Shown: positions 35,054 through 43,540, numbered from the stretch's first letter. The stretch is 64,000 nucleotides of DNA from an uncultured Prevotellaceae bacterium (GCA_900316285.1 ONCG01000001.1:1-64000), one strand, 5' to 3'. Made by a program: numbers and translations. Notes: generated by a model from the letters alone, not told the origin.

Positions 35054-36640
35054 ATGATGAAAAGACAACTGCTCAAACTGTGGCTGCTACTCTGCTGCTG
35101 CACGGCGCAAGCCGCCGACAATCCGATGATCTGGGCCGACCTGCCCGATCCCGACGTGATTCGCGTCGACGACACGTTCTACCTGGTTTCCACCACCATG
35201 CACATGATGCCGGCAGTGCCCATCATGAAGTCGAAAGACCTTATCAACTGGGAGATTGCCAGCTACGTCTGCGAGACGCTCGACGACTCGCCGCGCTACG
35301 GCCTGCTCGAAGGCACCGTCTACGGACGCGGTCAGTGGGCCACATCGCTGAAGTACCACAACGGTCGCTTCTATGTGCTCTTCGTACCCAACGAGGGTGG
35401 TGATATGGGACGCACATACATCTACTCGGCCGAGAAGGCGGAAGGACCGTGGACGCTCGTCTCACGACTGCCGCACTTCCACGATGCATCGCTGCTCTTC
35501 GACGACGACGGTCGCGTCTATGTATATTATGGTACGGGCGAACAGGTTGAGCTGACGGCCGACCTGCAGGGCGTGGTGCCTAACTCGCACCGACAGATCT
35601 TCCAGCGCGAGGCCGACGAGACGGGACTGCTCGAAGGGTCGAGAGTGGTGAAGCACATGGGACGCTACTATCTGCTGATGATTTCGCAGGTGTATGCACC
35701 CGGACGCCACCGCCGCGAGGTGTGCTACCGCGCCGACAACCCCGCTGGCCCCTACGAGAAGCAAGTCATCCTCGAGGCTCCTTACGGTGGATTCGGCTAT
35801 ACCGGACAAGGCACCATCGTCGACACGCAGTGGGGCGACTGGTATGGCGTCATCTTCCAGGACCGTGGAGCCGTAGGCCGTGTGCCGCTGCTCATGCCCT
35901 GTCGCTGGATCGACGGCTGGCCGATGCTGGGCGACGAGGATGGACAGATTCCCATCCACATGCGCCCGCTCACCTCAACTCATGAAGGCGAGCGCCTGAA
36001 TCCCACCGTCAGCGACGATTTTTCCAACGACAAGTTGGCCCCAGAATGGCAGTGGAACCACAACCCCGTGAACAGTGCATGGTCGCTCTCCGACCGCAAG
36101 GGTTGGCTCCGTCTGAAGACCTGTCGCGTGGTCGACAACCTCTACCTTGCTCCCAACACACTCACGCAGCGAATGATGGGCCCGAAGTGTTCGGCAACGG
36201 TAACCCTCGACGCCTCTCACTTGAAGAATGGCGACTGTGCGGGCTTTGCAGCCTTCAACGGCCATAGCGGCGTGCTAACGGTGAAACGCGAAAAGGGCAA
36301 GTTCTTCCTGGAGATGAGCGAGCAGGTGGTCTCCCTCGGACGTAGAATCAAGGAGGTGGAGAAAGTCGACGAGACGGTCGTGCAGCGCATCAGCCTTTCC
36401 AAGCCGGTGGTCCACCTGCGCATCGAGGGCGACTTCCATCCACGCAACGACAAGGCACAGCTCTACTATAGCCTCGACGGCTCGGAATGGACAAAGATTG
36501 CCGACTACCAGATGCGCTTCGACTGGCAGCGCCTCTTCATGGGCACGCGCTACGCCCTGTTCTGCTACACCACCCAGCGCACAGGCGGCTATGCCGACTT
36601 CGACGCCTTCAACTTCCAAGTCATCAACGACAGCGAATAA
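35054..36640 (+). CDS. Glycoside hydrolase family 43 protein (xylosidase/arabinofuranosidase)
   Basis: A signal peptide (LLLCCCTAQA) is followed by a five-bladed propeller with the GH43 acids: the base Asp in ADLPDPDVIRV, the modulating Asp in FHDASLLFDDDG, and the acid Glu in LLEGSRVVK. Residues ~320-525 form a concanavalin-like C-terminal module (DFSNDKLAPEWQWNHNP, YYSLDGSEWTKI). The 528-residue enzyme is exported and, with the GH3 partner, probably trims arabinoxylan side chains or xylo-oligosaccharides. Exact specificity cannot be read from the sequence. Confidence 0.9.
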   Translation: MMKRQLLKLWLLLCCCTAQAADNPMIWADLPDPDVIRVDDTFYLVSTTMHMMPAVPIMKSKDLINWEIASYVCETLDDSPRYGLLEGTVYGRGQWATSLKYHNGRFYVLFVPNEGGDMGRTYIYSAEKAEGPWTLVSRLPHFHDASLLFDDDGRVYVYYGTGEQVELTADLQGVVPNSHRQIFQREADETGLLEGSRVVKHMGRYYLLMISQVYAPGRHRREVCYRADNPAGPYEKQVILEAPYGGFGYTGQGTIVDTQWGDWYGVIFQDRGAVGRVPLLMPCRWIDGWPMLGDEDGQIPIHMRPLTSTHEGERLNPTVSDDFSNDKLAPEWQWNHNPVNSAWSLSDRKGWLRLKTCRVVDNLYLAPNTLTQRMMGPKCSATVTLDASHLKNGDCAGFAAFNGHSGVLTVKREKGKFFLEMSEQVVSLGRRIKEVEKVDETVVQRISLSKPVVHLRIEGDFHPRNDKAQLYYSLDGSEWTKIADYQMRFDWQRLFMGTRYALFCYTTQRTGGYADFDAFNFQVINDSE

Positions 36641-36765
36641 GCGCCTGCGGCGCGGGTAAAGCTGCTTCGCAGCGTGTAAGGAGCCTGCGGCTCGTGTAAA
36701 GCCTGCGGCGTGTTCAAGGTTCTTTCTCCGCTTCGCTACGAAAGCGGCAGAGCCGAGCGCAAAGC
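36641..36765. repeat. Mini-hairpin array plus hairpin element behind GH43
   Basis: GCGCCTGCGGCGC, GCTGCTTCGCAGC, GAGCCTGCGGCTC and GCCTGCGGC palindromes alternate with GGTAAA, GTGTAA or GTGTAAA spacers. They end in an inverted copy of the CTTTCGTAGCGAAGCGG/GAGAAAGAAC element (36716-36760). Confidence 0.8.
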
Positions 36766-36776
36766 ACCAAAGGCAA

Positions 36777-36892
36777 ATGTAGGGACGCGGCGTGCCGCGT
36801 AACTGGAGGGGACGAAGCCCAAAACAAGGTTATGCAGCGCTTGGTCTGCCCAACTTCCTCCAGTTACGCGACACGTTGCGTCCCTACATTTT
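36777..36892. repeat. GTAGGGACGCG inverted-repeat pair
   Basis: Arms with GTAGGGACGCGGCGTGCC and GCGACACGTTGCGTCCCTAC face each other across ~65 bases that include the inverted sub-repeat AACTGGAGG/CCTCCAGTT. Confidence 0.85.
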
Positions 36893-36957
36893 CTATGCCA
36901 TTGTCTATCACATACCCTAAAAAAACACCATCGTAACACGATTGTAATAATGATTCC

Positions 36958-36988
36958 TTTGCAGGTTGAGGAATTTATTGTACCTTTG
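36958..36988 (+). promoter_or_regulatory. Strong promoter ~450 bases upstream of terC
   Basis: TTTG at 36958-36961 and TACCTTTG at 36981-36988 are exactly 19 bases apart, one of the best promoter matches in the window. No gene starts until 37438, so it drives either a long hairpin-rich terC leader or a separate short RNA. Confidence 0.7.
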
Positions 36989-36999
36989 CAGAGCAAACC

Positions 37000-37430
37000 G
37001 CGCGCAGCGCGTGGAACCCCGAAGGGGTGGCGAGAACCCAGGCAGGTGGTGAAGTGCGTAGCACGGCGCTCGGCTTTGCCGCTTTCTGAGCGAAGCGGGG
37101 AAAGAACCCCTGCTAAAACGTCAACAACAAATTAAAACCCCGACGGGGTGACAGATTCTGTTGGGCCTTCGGCACTTAAATACACGTCGACATACCTTAC
37201 AGGGGTTGCGTGCTCCGCTACGCTCCGCACTCCACCGCCTGCCTATGTTCTTTACACCCCTTCGGGGTTTGCCCGCCCGCAGGGCCTTACACGCTGCGTA
37301 GCAGCTTTACCCGCGCCGCAGGCGCTTTACCCGCAGCTCCGCTGCCTTACCCGCCGAAGGCTTTACACGCTGCGAAGCAGCTTTACACGCGCCGCAGGCG
37401 CTTTACCCGCAGCTCCGCTGCTCTAAACTT
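37000..37430. repeat. Dense hairpin array in front of terC
   Basis: This stretch contains CCGCGCGCAGCGCG, CCCCGAAGGGG, a copy of the hairpin element (CTCGGCTTTGCCGC...GGGGAAAGAAC, 37069-37098), CCCCGACGGGG, and CCCCTTCGGGG. From ~37260 there are about eight mini-palindromes (GCCCGCAGGGC, GCTGCGTAGCAGC, GCGCCGCAGGCGC, GCAGCTCCGCTGC, and repeats of these) spaced by TTTACACG or TTTACCCG. No convincing gene lies within 36641-37437. Confidence 0.8.
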
Positions 37431-37437
37431 GTGACTT

Positions 37438-38475
37438 ATGCATTCAGAACTGATACCCCTTTGGGGCTGGATACTTTTCTACGCAATGGTGCTTCTCATG
37501 CTCGCCATCGACCTGAAGTCGTTCGGGCGCAAGGGACAGCACGAGGTGAGCATCAGCGAAGCCTTGCACATGACCGTCGTCTGGATTGTCGTGTCGCTGC
37601 TGTTCTGCGCAGGCATCTACTTCTTCTACCCCATCGACCCACACCAGAAAGCACTGGAGTTCCTCTCCGGCTACCTCATCGAGAAGTCGCTCTCCGTCGA
37701 CAACCTCTTCGTGTTCCTCATGCTGTTCACGTTCTTCGGTGTAGAACGCAAGTACCAGCACGAGGTGTTGTTCTGGGGAATCATCGGAGCCCTCGTCCTG
37801 CGCAGCATCTTCATCTTCCTCGGTGCTGCCGTCGTCACGCGCTTCGAGTGGGTGCTCGCCATCTTCGGCGTGTTCCTCCTCTATAGCGGTGCAAAGATGT
37901 TCACCCACGACGAGGAAGCACAGCCCGACCCCTCGCGTAATATCTTCGTACGGCTGTTCCGCCGTTTCTTCCCCGTCACCGACCGCATGCATGGTGGGAA
38001 GTTTTTCATCAGAGAGGCAAAGGACAATGCAAATCACCACTCGGCTTCGCCGCATTCTGAGCAACAGCGGGGAAAGAACTATCAATTGTCAACTGTCAAT
38101 TATCAATTAAAAGCCACTCCCCTCTTCGTCGCACTTCTTGTCATCGAGACCAGCGACATCGCCTTCGCCGTTGACTCCATCCCGGCCGTGTTCTCAGTGA
38201 CACAAGATCCGTTCATCGTGCTAACGTCCAACATCTTCGCCATCCTCGGCCTGCGTGCACTCTATTTTGCCCTCGCCGCCATCGCGAAGTATTTCGCCTA
38301 TCTGAAGTACGGACTCGGCATCGTGCTCATCTTCGTTGGCATCAAGCTCCTGCTGCATTGCCACCTACCCTATGTGCCACACATTGAAATCTCTACCGGC
38401 CTCAGCCTCCTCATCATCTTCGGCACCATCACCATCAGCATCCTTGCCTCGGTGGTGAAGACGAAAAGGCAATAG
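37438..38475 (+). CDS. TerC/Alx-family integral membrane protein
   Basis: The 345-residue protein has the nine-span TerC pattern with conserved acidic patches in membrane segments (EKSLSVDNLFVFLMLF; LLVIETSDIAFAVDSIPAVFSV). The family is linked to manganese export and tellurite/pH response. Between RMHGGKFFIRE and LKATPLFVALLVIETSD (residues ~193-224) sits a repeat-encoded insertion (HSASPHSEQQRGKNY...) in the cytoplasmic loop. Membrane segments are intact, so function is probably retained. Confidence 0.9.
   Translation: MHSELIPLWGWILFYAMVLLMLAIDLKSFGRKGQHEVSISEALHMTVVWIVVSLLFCAGIYFFYPIDPHQKALEFLSGYLIEKSLSVDNLFVFLMLFTFFGVERKYQHEVLFWGIIGALVLRSIFIFLGAAVVTRFEWVLAIFGVFLLYSGAKMFTHDEEAQPDPSRNIFVRLFRRFFPVTDRMHGGKFFIREAKDNANHHSASPHSEQQRGKNYQLSTVNYQLKATPLFVALLVIETSDIAFAVDSIPAVFSVTQDPFIVLTSNIFAILGLRALYFALAAIAKYFAYLKYGLGIVLIFVGIKLLLHCHLPYVPHIEISTGLSLLIIFGTITISILASVVKTKRQ
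38014..38112. repeat. Hairpin element plus heptamers inserted in frame in terC
   Basis: Bases ~38040-38070 (CTCGGCTTCGCCGCATTCTG...GGGGAAAGAAC) closely match the intergenic copy at 37069-37098. They are followed by ATCAATT/GTCAACT-type heptamers. The insertion keeps the frame and codes for residues absent from TerC proteins. Confidence 0.85.
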
Positions 38476-38870
38476 CTGGTTCTGACAATTCCTGATTTGT
38501 GGTGGCTGCCAGCCAGACGCTTCCGCGATGGTTGAAGGTATTGGGCGATAGCCGCCGAAGGCTTTACCCGAACCGCAGGGCTTTACACACGCTTCAGCGC
38601 TTTATCTGGCAGCTCCGCTGCTTTGCGCTCTCTTTACTGCCTACAATTTTCTCTGATAAACTCTGCGGCTCTGCGCGAGAAACATTAACCGCAGATTACG
38701 CCGATTACACGTCACTAAAAAGAGTCCTAATAGTAAAAATGCATTAACGGACATAAGGCATTTGTTAAAGAACCTTTCGAGTTTTTCACTTTTATTTGTT
38801 TTCGTTTGCAATTTATTAACACAAGGATAACTAATTTAGAACCGAAATGTGACGACGGACAATCTATGAA
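38476..38870. other. Gene-free spacer with mini-hairpins
   Basis: Mini-palindromes (GCCGCCGAAGGC, GCGCTTCAGCGC-like, GCAGCTCCGCTGC) with TTTACCCG or TTTACACA spacers occupy ~38545-38635. The remainder is AT-rich with no gene; ACAGACGGGACAGAAGAAC at ~38900 resembles sequence at 43.76 kb. Confidence 0.6.
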
Positions 38871-39149
38871 TTAATTTGACAAACGAACAGGAAAGAAGAC
38901 AGACGGGACAGAAGAACGGAAAGAAAAAGGAATCAAGGAAGGACGCAGGCGCGCCTGCGCCCTATGAATTACTATTGGTAAATCCTTCTTAAATAGCCCA
39001 GGTGGTCCTTCATGTAGAAGTGATACGTGGGGATATAGGTGGCGTGGATGCCCGTGTCTGACTACGTGTAACACGTAGCTGCCATCGAAGAGCAAGGTAG
39101 TCAGCACCTTACTTTCGAATTCTATTATCCTATTATTAAGCGGATTCAT
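38871..39149 (-). pseudogene. Rhs-repeat protein remnant (frameshifted)
   Basis: The first frame reads KVLTTLLFDGSYV, typical of the stretch just before the Rhs core in Prevotella proteins. After a shift of frame the same strand reads ATYIPTYHFYMKDHLG, the expected continuation (normally followed by NNRVV). The core is then lost. It is a decayed fragment of an Rhs/YD-repeat polymorphic toxin, located behind an immunity-like lipoprotein. Confidence 0.7.
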
Positions 39150-39161
39150 ATTTATTTCTAT

Positions 39162-39758
39162 TTAGTCTGCTATAATACCTTTTTTTAAATCATTTGAATC
39201 TCGATAATGTAATATGGTATGGGTCTTATCTATTTTATTGATTAAATATGGAGGCATTTCCTTTTTCATAGAATCGCTCTTACAGATCTTGTGAACGAAA
39301 TAAATATTATTCTGAATAGTGGCAAGAGAAGTGCTATCTTCAATGCCCATTTCTCTAAGCATCCAATTACGTATGCGAATACTTAAGCCTACCGTATCAT
39401 GTGGCAGAATTATATTATTTCTAAAATTACTTGAACTACTCCACTCTATAGGAAATGTTTTCTTCCCATATCCTATTAATAATTCTGAACAAAATGAATC
39501 TTTCTTAAAACCTTTAAACGGAATGTATTTGGATTCAGTGCCATTATTGTAAAGACCCAAAGTTATTGAAATTGTTCTTTGGTCTCTTTCAATCACATGA
39601 GCATTTACAAGACTGTCATAGTTTTCACAATGATTATCGGAAATACGATATAGTTCACATTCCAACTCATCTTTTTCCATAGTTGAAGAACAAGAAAATA
39701 ATACCAAAGCTAAAGTAGCGATATTAACAACAGAAAAGATAAAATAATTATTTCTCAT
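39162..39758 (-). CDS. Lipoprotein, possible immunity protein of an Rhs toxin
   Basis: The 198-residue protein has a lipobox-type signal (LVLFSC, Cys23) and an otherwise unfamiliar beta-rich sequence (ITLGLYNNGTESKYIPFKG). Its start overlaps the end of the Rhs core fragment by 11 bases, the usual arrangement of a toxin gene and its immunity gene. It is AT-rich relative to the core genes. I do not recognise a family. Confidence 0.6.
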   Translation of the reverse strand: MRNNYFIFSVVNIATLALVLFSCSSTMEKDELECELYRISDNHCENYDSLVNAHVIERDQRTISITLGLYNNGTESKYIPFKGFKKDSFCSELLIGYGKKTFPIEWSSSSNFRNNIILPHDTVGLSIRIRNWMLREMGIEDSTSLATIQNNIYFVHKICKSDSMKKEMPPYLINKIDKTHTILHYRDSNDLKKGIIAD

Positions 39759-40251
39759 ATAAATCTATCATATTATGTTTGAATGAAGGAGTAGTACTCC
39801 AAGCGTAGTACTTCTCTGCCAACGGGTCTATCTGGTGGAAGCGTCCCAGCACATGGTCGTAGTAGCGGGCCGAGGAGTCGTACCAGTCAAGGCCGTGCAT
39901 CATGTCCAGTTCCTTCTTTCTCCACGTTGTTTCGAAAGCGTCCCGAAGGGCCGAGCGGCCGTTAAACTTATAGGGGCTGACCCAGGAGGTGTCCTGTTGC
40001 TCGATGTATGTCTCACCTGTGGGCAGGTACTCGACGCGCTGCACCACCTCGCCGCTCTTGTTCGTGATCAGCGTCGTGCTGCCGAGGTGGTCACGGTGGT
40101 AGTAGTACGTTCGCTCCGTCCCAGGCACCGCCTTGAACGTCACCACGCGCATCGACTGTTCGCCCACTGTCGCGCTGTCGCCCTCGGCAGGCGTGGCAGC
40201 ACTGGCATGGGTGCTGCACATGAGCAGGAGTGTGGTTATATACGTATTCAT
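39748..40251 (-). CDS. Truncated Rhs core protein with a repeat-encoded insertion
   Basis: From the ATG at 40251 the product has a signal-like N-terminus (MNTYITTLLLMCSTHASA) and then the Rhs core: YYYHRDHLGSTTLITN, VEYLPTGETY, SPYKFNG...KELD, GLDWYDSSARYYD, RFHQIDPLAEKYY. After YAWST the expected C-terminal toxin is missing (short tail SFKHNMIDLYEK). Between N-G and K-E-L-D are 14 extra residues (RSALRDAFETTWRK) encoded by the dispersed hairpin element. It is probably a shuffled tip fragment, not a full toxin. Confidence 0.75.
   Translation of the reverse strand: MNTYITTLLLMCSTHASAATPAEGDSATVGEQSMRVVTFKAVPGTERTYYYHRDHLGSTTLITNKSGEVVQRVEYLPTGETYIEQQDTSWVSPYKFNGRSALRDAFETTWRKKELDMMHGLDWYDSSARYYDHVLGRFHQIDPLAEKYYAWSTTPSFKHNMIDLYEK
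39916..39957. repeat. 42-base hairpin element inserted in the Rhs core
   Basis: On the minus strand the insert begins CGCTCGGCCCTTCGGGACGC, continues TTTCGAAACAACG and ends TGGAGAAAG. This is the same family as the intergenic copies at 15.82, 36.72, 37.07 and 61.95 kb. It adds exactly 14 codons inside the conserved NGKELD motif. Confidence 0.9.
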
Positions 40252-40294
40252 CTGCCAACCTGATTGATTACCATGCTTTGACCATCCTGAGGAT

Positions 40295-41065
40295 TCAGGG
40301 ATAGTACTTACTGATAATGCTGTCTGGTTTGTTTGAAAGATAGTCAGTCTTGACCTCCTCATCATAATCATTTTCTTGATACTCATAGCGATAGCCGTCT
40401 TTGTATTTCCGGAATTCATGTGCTGGATAATTATTATAATGCCATCTGGGCTCATATCCTCCGCTGAAGTATTCAGGCTCGGTTATATACCAACCATCCC
40501 ATCTCCCAGTTAAACTGCTATTCAAGGCTGCAACAGCTTCTGTCTCACTATGGAACGACATCCAGAACCATCTGTAGTAGGTATAGATCTTCAGTCTGTC
40601 AACCTTCTTCTTGCGCGCGCCGATGAGAGCCAACGCATCATATTTATCGCCCTCGGGCGAATTGTCTTCCAATCCTGCTATCCTGTCATAATGTCTGCGT
40701 ATAGACAGCAGGGCGACACAATGCAGACTGTCTTTTGCATAGTAGATTTTTCTAACCTTGACTGTTATTTGGCTGTCGGTAGGCAGGGGAGACGGAATAT
40801 CCCTATGATAGAAGTCTCCATCCACTTTTGTCCGGAATGCATATCTTTTGAATGCCCGTCCCGGGTCATCTGCATCGTAGTTCTTCCTGTAATACTCGAC
40901 ATTTATCACAAATAGCTTGGCTATCTCCTGCCGGTCACGGATTTCAAGCAATGACGGTCTGTAACACAGGAATCCGTATTTCTTCCAGTATTTCACACCT
41001 ATAAAGGCAAGAACACCACACACAAGGCAGCCAATCAGCAGCGTACGTTTCCGTTTTTTTCTCAT
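40295..41065 (-). CDS. Membrane-anchored hypothetical protein A (tandem paralogue)
   Basis: The 256-residue protein has a basic N-terminus and one membrane span (LLIGCLVCGVLAFIGVKYW). The shared block PSLLEIRDRQEIAK...NVEYYRKN, the strand SPLPTDSQITVKVRKIYY and the tail YLSNKPDSIISKYYP are all repeated in the next gene upstream. Duplicated single-span proteins beside Rhs fragments are often immunity proteins; this is inference, and the family is unknown to me. Confidence 0.65.
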   Translation of the reverse strand: MRKKRKRTLLIGCLVCGVLAFIGVKYWKKYGFLCYRPSLLEIRDRQEIAKLFVINVEYYRKNYDADDPGRAFKRYAFRTKVDGDFYHRDIPSPLPTDSQITVKVRKIYYAKDSLHCVALLSIRRHYDRIAGLEDNSPEGDKYDALALIGARKKKVDRLKIYTYYRWFWMSFHSETEAVAALNSSLTGRWDGWYITEPEYFSGGYEPRWHYNNYPAHEFRKYKDGYRYEYQENDYDEEVKTDYLSNKPDSIISKYYP

Positions 41066-41097
41066 TTTTTTGATTATAGTTTATGGTCATACAGTAT

Positions 41098-41862
41098 TCA
41101 CCACGCCCAGGGATAGTACTTCCTGATGATGCTGTCTGGCCTGTTTGAAAGGTAGTCCATCTTGATAATCCTCTTATCCCCCTTTTCATATTCGAAAAGA
41201 TAGCCGTCCCTGTATTTCCTGAATTCAGGAGCCGTCTCGAAAAATTCGGGGTCGTCTACGTTCCATGAACAGTTTTCGCCTGTAATCCAATTCGTATACG
41301 TATTCCACGTCTGCGTTAAATCAGAATTCATGGCGATTAACGCTTTTTCATAACTACTCCAAAAAATGTATTGCGTCCTTCCAAAGACATATATTTTAAA
41401 CCTATCGGTTTTCTTCTCTCTTGCGCCAATAAGCGGAAAGGAATCATAATCGTCACCCTCTGGCGACTTGTCTGCCAACCCAGGTATTCTGTCATAATGC
41501 GAATGGACTGCTAAAAGGGCAACGCAACACAAGCTGTCTTTTCGGTAGTATATCTTTCCAACCTTGGCTGTTATCTGGCTGTCAGTAGGCAAAGGAGAGG
41601 GAACATCGGTTAAGCGAATATTATCTTTATATCTCCGTGCATAATCGTAGAAAATACCAGACGGATCATCTTCGTCAAAATTTTTCCTGTAATACTCTAC
41701 ATTGACTATAAATGATTTGGCTATCTCCTGCCGGTCACGGATTTCAAGCAATGACGGCTCATCACGCAGGAATGCAGATGCCCTCCAGTATTTTACGACA
41801 CATGTCAACACAAGTGCACCCCACACAATGCCACAGATTATAAAGAACCTTTTATTACTCAT
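41098..41862 (-). CDS. Membrane-anchored hypothetical protein B (tandem paralogue)
   Basis: This 254-residue protein is clearly paralogous to its neighbour at 40295-41065: PSLLEIRDRQEIAKSF, NVEYYRKNFDEDDP, SPLPTDSQITAKVGKIYY, SPEGDDYDSFPLIGAREKK and YLSNRPDSIIRKYYPW all align. It has one N-terminal membrane span (FFIICGIVWGALVLTCVVKYW). The gene pair is 32 bases apart and in the same direction. Probably duplicated immunity genes of lost Rhs toxins. Confidence 0.65.
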   Translation of the reverse strand: MSNKRFFIICGIVWGALVLTCVVKYWRASAFLRDEPSLLEIRDRQEIAKSFIVNVEYYRKNFDEDDPSGIFYDYARRYKDNIRLTDVPSPLPTDSQITAKVGKIYYRKDSLCCVALLAVHSHYDRIPGLADKSPEGDDYDSFPLIGAREKKTDRFKIYVFGRTQYIFWSSYEKALIAMNSDLTQTWNTYTNWITGENCSWNVDDPEFFETAPEFRKYRDGYLFEYEKGDKRIIKMDYLSNRPDSIIRKYYPWAW

Positions 41863-41897
41863 TGTTTTTATCTGACTGAAAAACCTTTTATGAAATG

Positions 41898-42076
41898 TTA
41901 TTTTGATAGAATCGAATTCTCTGCCTCGTAGAAATCTTCGCCTATACGAATATACTTATTTCCATAGATTATTACGTTCAATGTGTCTCGGTCTTAACAA
42001 TTTTTACGTTATCTTCAACTGTACATTGACAGCTAGAAAATAGTATTGAACTAACGATCAATAATTGCATCTTCAT
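41898..42076 (-). pseudogene. Small lipoprotein gene with a frameshift
   Basis: From ATG at 42076 the complement encodes a lipoprotein signal (MKMQLLIVSSILFSSC) and VEDNVKIVKTETH before a TGA at 41980-41978. In another frame LNVIIYGNKYIRIGEDFYE continues with good coding character to a TAA at 41900-41898. A single frameshift would give a ~58-residue lipoprotein. It fits the decay seen across this Rhs region. Confidence 0.5.
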
Positions 42077-42104
42077 AACATTTTTTTCAACATTTTGTAG
42101 GTCC

Positions 42105-43022
42105 TTAGTTTATCTTATTCAAGCAGAAAGCCATCACTGCTCCATTTCCTTTACTATATTGTAATGTCAAATAGTTATCAGCCTTTTTCTTTTCTATGGT
42201 ATAAGAGAGCTTTATGGGCTCTTGGTTTAACCCCAAAAAGGTATTGTTACCTTTGAATATCAAAAGAGTGTCCTTGTTTAATTGCCATTCAAACGTAGAG
42301 GGATAATTCGAACCTTCAGAATCGTAATACTCTCCATAGCCTTCACTTAAGAAGCGTAACCACGGACGTGAATGTTCTGTTGTCCATGCGCCATCAGTAC
42401 ATGTACCAGAAAGATACCATGCTCCGATCATCGAAGATGTAGAATCCTTTTGAACGTTTTCTGCTTGAGTGCCCAATTTGCTCCCTGTAAGACGATTAAA
42501 ATGATAGTACGCTATTTTTTTGTCCGTCAGGTCGACAATCATCATCCCGTAGTGGCCTGGCTCCTTGCCCCAAGGTAACAAGTGCTTTCTTTCGTCTGGT
42601 GCAATGATATTCATAACGTGCTCTTGCCCTTGAACTTGAACGTGAGTGTAAAGGTTTACGTACACGTATTGCTTCCCTTGATATGAGAAAGGTAGATACT
42701 GCCTGAAATAATGCCGCAAGGGGAATATCGATAGCGTGTCAAAGTCGTTGTAGCATTGAAAGATTGCCGGGTAGCCGTCTATGATAATCTGCTTGGCAGT
42801 CTGAAAATCCTGCTCATCTATTTTACTGATGGACATGCCATCCTTCCAGAAAGCGGCAGAGTCCAGATTGTCGCAACTTGTCATGATGTGGTCCAAACTG
42901 GTTGGCTCGAATTCAATTGCCCACCATTCATATTGGTAAGGTTTACCCGCAAGATCTTTGTTCTCCTTTTTGCAGGCTGCAAGCATGCATAAGAAGCTAC
43001 AGATAAGCAATAATCGCTTCAT
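42105..43022 (-). CDS. Lipoprotein of unknown function
   Basis: The start at 43022 (MKRLLLICSFLCMLAACKKE) places a lipobox (LAAC) at the N-terminus; an upstream in-frame extension lacks signal character. The ~305-residue protein has an N-terminal region with DSAAFWKDGMSI and a C-terminal lipocalin-like half (MIGAWYLSGTCTDG...LRFLSEGYGEYYDS...FEWQLNKDTLLIF). The latter resembles the 'five-bladed' or lipocalin-type modules seen in small Bacteroidetes lipoproteins. Role unknown; possibly immunity-related by position. Confidence 0.65.
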   Translation of the reverse strand: MKRLLLICSFLCMLAACKKENKDLAGKPYQYEWWAIEFEPTSLDHIMTSCDNLDSAAFWKDGMSISKIDEQDFQTAKQIIIDGYPAIFQCYNDFDTLSIFPLRHYFRQYLPFSYQGKQYVYVNLYTHVQVQGQEHVMNIIAPDERKHLLPWGKEPGHYGMMIVDLTDKKIAYYHFNRLTGSKLGTQAENVQKDSTSSMIGAWYLSGTCTDGAWTTEHSRPWLRFLSEGYGEYYDSEGSNYPSTFEWQLNKDTLLIFKGNNTFLGLNQEPIKLSYTIEKKKADNYLTLQYSKGNGAVMAFCLNKIN

Positions 43023-43035
43023 ATCATTATATTTG

Positions 43036-43179
43036 TTAAAAGCCATAGTCAAATCCAATAGTGCCAACCTGAGCATTAGAGTCATATGTTATAGGCTTAC
43101 CACTATTACCCTTTACTTGTTCTCCATTCCTAAATACCAACCATAAACCACCTCTGGCGGATACATATTTTAGTGAAAT
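43036..43179 (-). pseudogene. Orphan C-terminal gene fragment
   Basis: Directly behind the stop codon of the 43180 gene and in the same frame, the complement stays open for ~46 codons (KYVSARGGLWLVFRNG, PITYDSNAQVGTIGFDYGF) to a TAA at 43038-43036. It has no start codon. The codon use and composition look coding, so I read it as a leftover gene 3' end, perhaps of a surface protein or toxin. Confidence 0.4.
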
Positions 43180-43539
43180 CTATGCGATAGGTGTATTCCA
43201 CAGAAGATTGAAATCATTCTTTGTGATAGTGCATATTTCATATGAAAGATAATCTTCATACTTCATATCACTATCTACCCACAATCCCAAATTCTTATTT
43301 AAAGGAGCTTTTACTATAACATTTCCATCTTTATCTATACCTATCTCTCTGGTCGTGAAATGCTTCTCACCATCATATTCGATATACCACGTATGTACGC
43401 TTTTATATTTCTTCTCAAAGTCGGGATTCGCTTTGGGAATCAACTTATTGAGAATCCAATTTATACAATTCCAGATAGGACTCTCGTGAATTGAGCTCCC
43501 TTGCCCTCTGTTGTTCTTAAACTTAAAATACTTCATCAT
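43180..43539 (-). CDS. Small protein, probable Rhs-toxin immunity protein
   Basis: The 119-residue protein has no signal peptide and no family I recognise; it contains KSVHTWYIEYDGEKHF and ends NLLWNTPIA. It starts one base after the stop of a fragment whose last residues (SWRVNDPGHFHIKK) look like the tail of a polymorphic toxin. Toxin tail directly followed by a small cytosolic protein is the classical toxin-immunity order, so immunity is the likely job. Confidence 0.6.
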   Translation of the reverse strand: MMKYFKFKNNRGQGSSIHESPIWNCINWILNKLIPKANPDFEKKYKSVHTWYIEYDGEKHFTTREIGIDKDGNVIVKAPLNKNLGLWVDSDMKYEDYLSYEICTITKNDFNLLWNTPIA

Positions 43540-43540
43540 C

